Below, piece by piece: positions 1 to 7,700 of a stretch of 64,000 nt of DNA; position 1 is the stretch's first letter; each line of letters begins with the position of its first letter. Under the pieces are notes generated by a model that did not search any database, was not told the origin of the DNA, and was given only the letters and a program-made list of their open reading frames with translations. The stretch comes from Ceratorhiza oryzae-sativae (taxonomy: Eukaryota; Basidiomycota; Agaricomycetes; Cantharellales; Ceratobasidiaceae). Location of the stretch: NCBI GenBank assembly GCA_030998015.1, contig JARWMV010000013.1:186001-250000 (forward strand). The letters run 5' to 3'. The position numbers and the translations under genes are program-made.

Positions 1-1
1 A

Positions 2-481
2 AATCTCCTCTCGCCATTCACAGAAGATAAAGACTTCCAAAGAAGGCAGGCCAAGCCACCACCAATCATAACGGAAAAAGGAGAGGAGGAATACGAGGTG
101 GACCACATTGCAAATTATGAATGGCGGAATGGCGAGCTGTTTTACCAAATCAGATGGAAGGGCTACGACCCAATAGAAGACACAATGGAACGTGCCAGCA
201 AGTTTGCTGACATGAAAGAGGTTCTAAATGACTTGCAAAGGCGCTTACCAACGCACCAATGCCAGTCAAGACAAGTCAGCACTCAGGTGACTCGAAAGGC
301 AGGCCAAAGAGAACCAAACGAGGATCTGGAAAGCTTTAAAAAGAGCCATCCAGGATACCCAAGAAAGGCCAGAGCCTGCTCTACCACCTCACTTGCACCA
401 CAACACACCTGCGAAACCCCAAAACATGCCTTTCGTCACTCACCCAGTCGCACATCCCAACCGTTACACCCCACTTGCTGA
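2..481 (+). pseudogene. G1 copy 1 polyprotein C-terminus with chromodomain (5' end outside window)
   Basis: This is the last part of a Ty3/Gypsy (chromovirus) polyprotein. The reading frame enters from the left window edge with the post-integrase linker (NLLSPFTEDKDFQRR) and then a chromodomain at about residues 30-80, recognisable from YEVDHIANYEW, FYQIRWKGYDP and the acidic EDTME stretch. In chromoviruses this domain targets integration to chromatin. The same protein end occurs on the minus strand near 27,000-27,300 (G1 copy 2). Relative to copy 2, one base is missing just after RRLP (near 252), so the frame runs on with an unrelated tail to 481. Copy 2 instead has a stop that overlaps the next ATG (ATGA). 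The upstream gag, protease, RT and integrase lie outside the window. Confidence 0.85.
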
Positions 482-1248
482 AAATCAGGTGGCCCCACTT
501 CGGCAGCCACCCACCACCAGGCGGCCAGCACCCTACCCTGGCAGGGAAAATCGTCCTAAACCAGGGATGTACTGCTCCAGTGTGGAAGACGCCCAGAGGT
601 ACCTGAACGACTGTTGCCAGGGGCTAACCTAGTATACATCCCAAAGAAGTTAAGGGATGAAAGGAACTGGATTGACGATGACAAGTACCTGGATCCCAGG
701 TTAGGGGTCCTGACATGGCATGGAAGCCGGAAGCCAACAACAAGAAACGCCTTGTTAAGAACACCGATGTATGTCGTCGACAATATCGTGGGACCAACAG
801 TCGACGTGGTGACCAAGGCAGCAAGACAACAGAGGAGGGCCACAGGCCAAATGGCAGACGGAGGGGACTGGGAGGTGGAGCGCCGGGCAAAGGCATTGCT
901 GGAAGAATGGAAGTTGACACCAGCTGCACCGTATGTGGGACTGCTCGAAGCAACTACCACTGATGAGATGTTTACTGCTATCAGGACAAAGCAGGCAAAC
1001 ATGAATGACTTCCGAAATTGGGTGAAGGTGCACCCAAACAAAAACACCAATTACGACACTGATATGACAAGCCTTACATCAAGCCTAGAATCACTGGTCG
1101 TGGCTGAGGAAGAAGCCAAGCCAGAAATAAAGGAACCCACCCTGGACCCAGCTGCGGAGGAAGCCAAACAGGACTGGGACCAGTGGGGGAAAACGAGCTT
1201 GTCGAAGCTCTGGAGGAGGTGCCACTGTTGGAACCAACCCCCATATGA
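316..1248 (+). pseudogene. G1 copy 1 ORF A, unrecognised post-pol protein (frameshifted)
   Basis: This reading frame of about 300 codons follows pol directly on the same strand. The N-terminal third is proline-rich (PPTTRRPAPYPG). A globular middle follows (VYIPKKLRDERNW, LLRTPMYVVDN, ADGGDWEVERRAKALLEEW), then an acidic, Glu/Ala-rich C-terminus. Copy 2 on the minus strand (26,066-26,995) has the same protein, so it belongs to the element. In copy 1 a one-base loss near 605 shifts the frame before the PGANLVYIPKK segment, and extra G residues near 1,187 shift it again before the end. The start is uncertain: the ATG used in copy 2 is ACG here, and the next in-frame ATG is at 426. I do not recognise the family and assign no function. 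ORF B converges on it from the other strand. Confidence 0.6.
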
Positions 1249-1395
1249 CCACTTTGCCTCCCACAAATTGTCTCCCGAATGTATAAGAGTTTTATTTTTC
1301 TTTTACACACCAAACTTAATACATTTCTTTTACTCTCTATTTTTACGTTTGCCCTTGAGGGGCCGGGTATAGGGCTTCTTGCCCCTTTATCCTTC

Positions 1396-1952
1396 TTATT
1401 GGTCTGAACAACTGAGGGTAGTGGGCTGCAGCCAAGGAGCCTCCCCCCCTGGGAAGTCGGCCATGTAGTTCTGGAAACACCCAGAACCAGACGCTGCAAA
1501 GGGCGAAGCCTCATCAAACAAGGGAGCAGAGCCCTCCTCGAAGAATTCGGCAAGAGCAGCCTGGTGAGACTGCTCCTCAAAGGACTTGTACTCCTGATCA
1601 ACGAGCGCCCAGACACGCTCAAGGGTGGCCTCATGGGCCCGACCATCAAGGAGGATGCGCTCTTCTACAGAACAAGTTAGCTACGTGAGAATGACAAAGA
1701 ACGAACACACATACCTGGCACCCCACAGAAGAACCAGTCCCCAACACCTTGATAGAAGTCTTCAAGGGAGGCGTCGCACACAGCATCACAGTAGGCGCAG
1801 TACTCCCCCTCAGGGAGAGACCAGCAGGTGCAGTCAAGGGGATTGTAGTTAAGGGAAATAACACGCATAGTAAAGAACGGGATGAGGAAGGAAAACAACA
1901 AAACCACAAACATTAAAAAATCACGGTGCAACACAATAACTTGCACAAACAT
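1396..1952 (-). CDS. G1 copy 1 ORF B, antisense cysteine-rich protein with one intron
   Basis: The gene runs opposite to the retrotransposon, convergent with ORF A and divergent from Rep. Exon 1 is 1,715-1,952 and exon 2 is 1,396-1,664; the intron (1,665-1,714) is 50 nt, GT-AG, and is present at the same place in copy 2. The product is about 168 residues. A strongly hydrophobic N-terminus (FLMFVVLLFSFLIPFF) looks like a signal peptide or membrane anchor. A cysteine cluster follows (LDCTCW, EYCAYCDAVCD), then a helical C-terminal part (AHEATLERVWALVDQ, SAPLFDEASPF). The start is the ATG at 1,952. Compared with copy 2 the C-terminus is shortened by a small indel near 1,410. No family was recognised. 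Because the gene is antisense, its intron would survive reverse transcription of the element RNA. Confidence 0.5.
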
Positions 1953-2367
1953 CAAAACAAGGTCTGGTCAGGTGACACCAACAGACATGTGACCATCTGC
2001 CAGAAAACAAACAACAAAGCATGGGAATCACATGACCTAGCCTAGTCACATGACCACCTGCCAGAAAACAAACAACAAAGCACAGGAATCACATGACCTA
2101 GCCTAGTCACGTGAATATACGCTATCCCCTAACTACCGGAGGGGTCGGAGAGGGGGCACCGACCGAAGTGGGGGAGCGGAGGCCCCGAGCGTAGCGAGGA
2201 TCAAGGCCGACGCGGAGGAACGGATGGGAGGGCACCCCTCGGAGATGCGTCATCACCGAAATAAGGTCATGTGATCACAACAAATGCAAGACGGAGTCAT
2301 GTGACAATCAAAACGGACCTTGCAGCTTATATAGACAAGCACAAGGCCCGAGATAACCTGCACTCTC
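1953..2367. promoter_or_regulatory. Divergent intergenic region between ORF B and Rep (G1 copy 1)
   Basis: This 415 bp gap separates two divergent genes. It holds repeated TCACATGA/TCACGTGA E-box-like motifs that also occur in the G1 LTR. It also has a GC-rich stretch (2,120-2,225) and a TATA-like TTATATAG at 2,327-2,334, about 34-41 nt before the Rep ATG. The arrangement resembles the long intergenic region of ambisense CRESS-DNA virus genomes, but I found no convincing nonanucleotide/stem-loop origin in it. Confidence 0.4.
1993..2114. repeat. Two-unit 61 bp tandem duplication
   Basis: Units 1,993-2,053 and 2,054-2,114 differ at only a few positions. Each contains CTGCCAGAAAACAAACAAC and one or two TCACATGA-type motifs. 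The matching place in copy 2 (25,270-25,335) has a single unit, so the duplication is specific to copy 1. Confidence 0.8.
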
Positions 2368-3697
2368 ATGCTCTCTTCCCAGTCCCCAAATACCTCTAAA
2401 ACTGTAAACAATGCTAAGCGGAAATGGATCGAACGTGGCAACACCCCAGCCAAGCGGATCAAGCAAAGGGCGGAGGTCGGCGTCGCCATCGCCAGCGCCC
2501 TCGGTATCAAGCCGAGCCCCCTTGCCTGCTTCTATGCAGCCTACACCAACGGATTGAGGGTCCGAAGAGCTGACTGAAACCACACTGGCCCCTCGGTTCT
2601 GCGTCCAGACCAGGGTGGTGCTGCTGACCTGGTCGAAGCTACGCGATCAGCCCTCAAGTGGGCTCATCACCCGATACAAGGCGTTCTGCCGCCAACAGCC
2701 AAATCATTGGGCGACTTTGGCAGTGGTGGAACGCCACAACCCTGAGGAACCGAACTACGACCCGGCCCGGCCCCTCCATGTCCACGCCCTCTCCATCAGT
2801 CAGGAGCGGAAGGGCGGCTGGAACACCCAGAACACCCGGTTCTGGGACTTCGAGGGGCAACACCCCAACATCCTGCCGAAGGACCTCAAGGACGGACCAG
2901 GAGGCAACCCAGCAAGGGATGCCTTCAACTATCTCTGGAAGGACATTGGAGCTAATGGCGAGGAGATAGAGGACCTGATGGCAGGGGACCTGACCTTGGA
3001 AAGGTTGGAGGAGATTTTGGTAAAGGGAAAGGGCGGAAAAAGGTCAAGGATGGAGGCAGACTTGGAGGATGGGATGGAGATTGTTGCCTCAGCAACAAAA
3101 CAGGAGTACTACCAGGTGTTCAAGCGCCTCCGCCCCCTCCAGATGGTGACGACGTGGAACTCGGTACGAGCATATGCCAAGTACACATACAAGGAAGACC
3201 AGGGTTGCATGCCTGCAATCCCTGTGGAGTTAGAGGTCCCAGAAGACCGGGAGCACATCGACTGAGCAGACAGATGGTTTGCCGAGGAGGTCAAGAAGAA
3301 GGGAAGAGGGGTGCGCCATCGCATCCTGGTGATAGAAGGAGAAACTGGAATGGGGAAAACGGCATATGCACGATCCAAGGGCTGCCACAGCCAGATGTGC
3401 AATGTGTGGAATATGGGCAACTTGTCGGAAGATGCCAACATTTGGATCCTGGATGACATGGTCCAGTTGAACAGAAAGTACTCGCTCAAGGCCCTGAGCC
3501 AGTACGAGGCAGACTTCACAGGCAGGTACGCACACATGAAATCGATGAAGGTACGGCCAACAGTTATTCTGGGAAATAGCCAGTCGGCAATCATGAAATG
3601 TTGGTCGGACATAGAGGGGGAAGAAGGGGACTTATGGGTATCAAGAAATGTGGAATGGGTGTATGCAGGAGGAAAGCCATTCTTTGTATTCCCTTAG
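2368..3697 (+). pseudogene. rep: CRESS-DNA virus-like replication initiator (Rep), G1 copy 1
   Basis: Two adjacent blocks in one reading frame carry the full motif set of a CRESS-DNA Rep. The endonuclease block (2,615-3,265) has motif I-like VLLTWSK, the HUH-type motif LHVHALS (residues 54-60), an RFWDFEGQHPNI segment and motif III YLWKD with the likely nicking tyrosine at residue 106. The helicase block (3,311-3,697) has Walker A GETGMGKT, Walker B IWILDD and motif C ILGN, as in superfamily-3 helicases. Such proteins nick a hairpin origin and unwind DNA for rolling-circle replication. A TGA (3,263-3,265) separates the blocks in the same frame and recurs in copy 2. The first exon-like ORF (ATG at 2,368) is out of frame because of a 145 bp segment (2,466-2,610) that copy 2 lacks. 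The gene is therefore broken as it stands. Relationship to geminivirus-like Reps rests on motifs only. Confidence 0.8.
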
Positions 3698-3813
3698 AAT
3701 AATTTACGGTACTGTACAACTTCTGCTATGCCCATCCAAACAGTTGGGGCTTTCTGAGAAGAAGCAGACAAATCCTCACCCCTAAATAACCTCCACAACA
3801 AAGAAAAGAAAAA

Positions 3814-3941
3814 CAATCTCATGTAATGGAGAGGTTAAGGGGTCTAGCCTGACTCAGCCTGACCTCATCAAATGATACTGAATCAGCTGAAAGGTCGTTG
3901 GTTCGAGTCCAGCGCCCTTAACCTCCTTGGTGCATGAGATT
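3814..3941 (+). other. tRNA-like hairpin in the G1 3' region (copy 1)
   Basis: Nested inverted arms (AATCTCATG with CATGAGATT, and GAGGTTAAGGG with CCCTTAACCTC) enclose a perfect RNA polymerase III B-box GGTTCGAGTCC at 3,900-3,910. The B-box sits in a T-arm-like stem next to the 3' arm. A D-arm/A-box-like TAGCCTGACTCAGCC lies near the 5' side. The anticodon arm is irregular, so this is more likely a tRNA relic or tRNA-like element than a working tRNA gene. The same structure is in copy 2 (23,605-23,730). Confidence 0.5.
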
Positions 3942-3992
3942 CCTTTTGCATAAGGAACTAAACCATGTCTCGAGGTCCCCCAAGACATGTCC

Positions 3993-4002
3993 AAAGGGGG
4001 GG
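3993..4002 (+). promoter_or_regulatory. Polypurine tract of G1 copy 1
   Basis: AAAGGGGGGG lies 4 bp upstream of the LTR start (TGTTATGACC). It is the expected primer site for plus-strand DNA synthesis. Its position after Rep shows that ORF A, ORF B and Rep lie inside the retrotransposon. Confidence 0.8.
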
Positions 4003-4006
4003 ATAA

Positions 4007-4788
4007 TGTTATGACCCGTCAAACGGACATAACAAAACAACCAAATATTTCTACAGATTTATGGCATTTTTCCTAAGCGGAACAAGCCATAAACAAGGTC
4101 ACATGACCCCGGCACTTAGCCGGCGCTTACGGTGGTTACCCTGAACTCGCTCCAGCATTTCTCTCCATTGTTACTTGGAGCGAGGAGCGAGTTGTCACAT
4201 GATCTCAGCGCTTACAGCAGGATCACATGACCTCAGCACCTACGGTGGTTACCCTGAACTTGCTCCAGCATTTCTCTCCCTTGTTACTTGGAGTGAGGAG
4301 CGAGTTGTCACGTGATCTTGGCGCTTACAGAAGGGTCACATGACCTCAGCACTTATGGTTGTTACCCTGAACTCGCTCCAGCATTTCTCTCCATTGTTAC
4401 TTGGAGCAAGGAGCGAGTAGTCATGTGATCTCAGCGCTTACGGCAGGATCACGTGACCTCAGCGCCTACCCCTCGGACCTCGTGCAGCTCTATAAGATTC
4501 GGAGCCGCACAAACTTAAGGCAAACAATTACCTAACCCTTAGTACTGTACATAACCTACACCTACTGCGGAGTGTGCTTAGATAATACATCCACAGCCAC
4601 TGCAGCCACAGGTATATATAAGGAGGATAAAGCAAGACTGGATGCCTCAGCTTGCTTTATCTCGTCAACCACCATAGACCATAGCAAACACTGTAACTAG
4701 AACACTCAATACATACTGCATAGCACCAAACCGTCAACGCAGCCACTACTTAAGTGCTCCACAAGGGAGCCTCCAGAGGGTCACGACA
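4007..4788 (+). repeat. G1 long terminal repeat (3' LTR of copy 1)
   Basis: It starts TGTTATGACC and ends GGTCACGACA (TG...CA). Three other copies are in the window: 8,932-9,609 (-), 22,871-23,539 (-) and 39,096-39,764 (+). It has a TATATAAG box near 4,616, followed by a GCTTGCTTTAT segment that pairs with the primer-binding site seen in copy 3. At 782 bp it is longer than the others (669-678 bp), apparently from an extra U3 repeat unit. Confidence 0.9.
4131..4480 (+). repeat. U3 tandem repeats of the G1 LTR
   Basis: About three units of roughly 115 bp begin with GGTTACCCTGAACTCGCTCC. Each carries an inverted repeat (CTCGCTCCA ... TTGGAGCGAG) and flanking TCACATGA/TCACGTGA motifs. The other G1 LTRs in this window show two units. 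This looks like an enhancer-type minisatellite. Confidence 0.7.
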
Positions 4789-4791
4789 ACA

Positions 4792-7700
4792 ATGGCTACC
4801 AAATCATTTTCTATTCAATTATCTACCAGGGATGGGCCTCTTGGCCTTAAATCAATTCCTAAGGATAAAACTATTACTCTTAAAAAAGTGATGGAACATC
4901 CTTCAGGATCTCATTTCTTGGGAACTAGACCTACAGTAGCTATGGCTAGGGTAGGGAATGAACAAGGCTTAACAGAAATTACAGTTGACTCAGGCTCTGA
5001 TATTACCCTGATTAGCTATAATTTTCTGACTAGCTTGAAACAACCTCCTAAAGAGAAATCTGGCCAAAAGATAAATCTTATTCAAGTGACTGGTAAAACT
5101 AGTATTACAGGATATGTAGTATTAGACTTAACCTTCCCTACTAAGGATGGACCTGTAAAGATGCAGGTAGAAGCCTATGTAGTGAAAGGAATGAAAGTAC
5201 CTTTCATTCTGGGTAATGACTTTTCTAACCAATATAGAATCTCTTTAGATCGTCTTTCCTCTCCTAGCAGAATACTCTTTGGCAACTCTGGTAGGTCTGC
5301 TGAAGTAATTGAATTAGAAACTGAACCAACATTCGATGAAGCTGGAAATGTATTTCAAGTTTACACCAGACCAGACTTCAAGACAAACCTAGAGAGAAGA
5401 GCCTTTCACAGGAAAAAATCTTCTAAGAAGAAAGCCTTAAAGAAAGGGCCTGAAGGTACTACCCCAGTTAAATTAGCTAGGGATGTATTTTTAAAGGCTG
5501 AATTCATTACACAAGTGCCTATTCTAGTTGAATTCCAGGAAGGACAGCAAGAAGGTTTTATTGAAGGTAGTATAGAAAGTAATAATGGAACTTTAGATGT
5601 TCATGGAACTACAGACAGCATCATCACTCCTGCTACTAAGACTATTCAGATAACTAATTTTTCTCAGAGGCCAGTGCATTTACCCAAAGGACATGTCATA
5701 GGATATATGCATGACCCCAAGATTGCATTGGATAAAGAAAAAGATTTGCCTGAAGAACTTAGGAAGGCAGGAGAAGCCAAGGCACATCTAATAAATACTC
5801 TTATGAAGGAAGTCAAAGTACCTTCTCCTACTGCTGAAGAAATTGAACTTTCAAAGCAGCCAGAGGGAGGCCCTAAAACTGCTGAACTGCCTGACCCAGA
5901 GCTAGTCCCTAGGGAAAGACTCTTGGCAGAGGTACATTGGGGAGACAATTTGACTCTAGATCAGAAGAAAAGCTTGCAAAAGCTTGTGAAGAAGAACTTT
6001 GAAGCTTTTGGATTAGATGGCAGACTTGGCAATTACCCAGCCAGGGTAGAGATTAATCTCAGACCAGGTACAAAGGAAATTGCTTTAACTCCTTACAGGC
6101 CAAGTGAAGAAGCTAAGGCTGCTATAGACAAGCAAATAGATGATTGGTTGCGCTTAGGTGTAATTGAGGAATCTAAGAGCCCTTGGGGCTTCCCAGTGCT
6201 TGTAGTATGGCGGAATAATAAGCCTCGCTTGTGCATTGATTACAGGAAGCTTAATGCAGTAGCTATACCAGATGAATACCCTCTACCTAGGCAACAAGAC
6301 ATCCTTCATTCACTTGAAGGAGCCCAATATCTCAGTACTCTAGATGCTCTAGCAGGCTTTACTCAACTCCAGATAAAGGATGAGGATAGGCCTAAGACAG
6401 CATTTAGATGTCACAGAGGACACTTTCAATTCAGAAGAATGCCTTTTGGATGGAGAAATGGACCTCCAGTATTCCAAAGGGTTATGACTGATGTCTTGGC
6501 CCCATTCTTATGGATATTTGCTCTAGTATATATAGATGACATTGTGATATACAGCAAGTCATTTGAAGACCACTGTGAGCATCTAGACAAAGTATTAAAG
6601 GCCATTGCAGACTCTGGATTGACTCTTTCTCCTGGTAAATGCCACCTTGGATATCAATCTTTACTCCTTTTAGGACAAAAGGTGTCCAGACTTGGCATGT
6701 CTACCCATAAGGAGAAAGTGGAAGGCATTCTACAATTAGAGGAACCTAAGGATATACCTACATTGCAAACATTCTTAGGAATGATGACCTACTTTTCAAG
6801 TTATATTCCATATTATACTTGGATAGTAGCTCCATTATTTAACCTCTTAAAGAAGAGTGTCAAGTGGAAATGGGATAAATTGGAATCCCATGCTTTCAAA
6901 CTAGCCAAGCCAGTCCTAGCCAATGCACCAGTTCTCTCTTACCCAATACCAGGGATGCCCTATAGGCTTTATACTGATGCATGTGACTTTGGAATAGCTG
7001 CTATCTTACAGCAAATTCAAACCATGAAACTTAAGGACCTGAAAGGAACTAGAGTTTATGATCAATGTAAGAAAGCTCACCAAGAAGGGTTACCTGTCCC
7101 CAGGTTTATCACACCTGACTCCAAAGGAAAGGTCATCCTGACTGGGGGGGCTGATGGTACTGAAACTTTTGACTATGAAGATACTTGGAATGAAGACTTT
7201 GAAGAAACTGAAGTACACATAGAGTGAGTCATTCCCTACTGGTCAAGACTTCTCAAATCAGCTGAGACAAGGTACTCAGCCATTGAGAGAGAAGCTCTAG
7301 GTGTAAGAGATGGTCTAGTGAAATTCCACATGTATCTTGAAGGTGCTAAAGTTGTGGTAGTGTCAGATCATGCTGCCCTTAAATGGAGTAAGACTTACCA
7401 AACTGTGAACAGAAGACTATCTGGTTATGGCATAGTAATAGCTGCCTTTCCAGACTTAGTAATAGTCCATAGAGCTGGCAAAGTCCATACTAATGTTGAC
7501 CCAATCTCTAGACTAAGAAGAAGGATCCCTAGACAAGATGGACCTTTAGCAGACTTATCAACTCCTCTTACCGTTAACAATGACACTGAAGATGCCCTGA
7601 AGAATCTGTACCAAGAAATAGGTGTAGACTTTGAGAAGGATTTGCTAGTCCAATTGACTATGCATGCTTTAGCCAATGAAGAAAAGCCTTCCAAAGGTTT

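Noticed and set aside
556..1050. Long minus-strand ORF of 164 codons opposite G1 ORF A (also 26,265-26,780 on the plus strand in copy 2)
   Set aside because: It overlaps ORF A completely, has no domain, and its sequence follows the mirror of ORF A codons. Treated as a shadow.
1953..2367. A rolling-circle origin stem-loop between ORF B and Rep
   Set aside because: The region has palindromic CACATGA-type motifs but no stem-loop with a recognisable conserved loop, so I list it only as a divergent promoter.
3831..3925. A functional tRNA gene
   Set aside because: The B-box is perfect, but the anticodon loop lacks a clean seven-base form with T at position 33 and the acceptor stem is extended. 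Described as tRNA-like only.
4792..4794. The ATG at 4,792 as the true start of the G2 polyprotein
   Set aside because: It sits 3 bp after an inserted G1 LTR, and the protein lacks gag, so the ATG is probably fortuitous. Kept only as the left limit of the remnant.
5664..5948. Minus-strand ORF inside the G2 polyprotein
   Set aside because: Complement of a conserved protease/RT linker; no features of its own.
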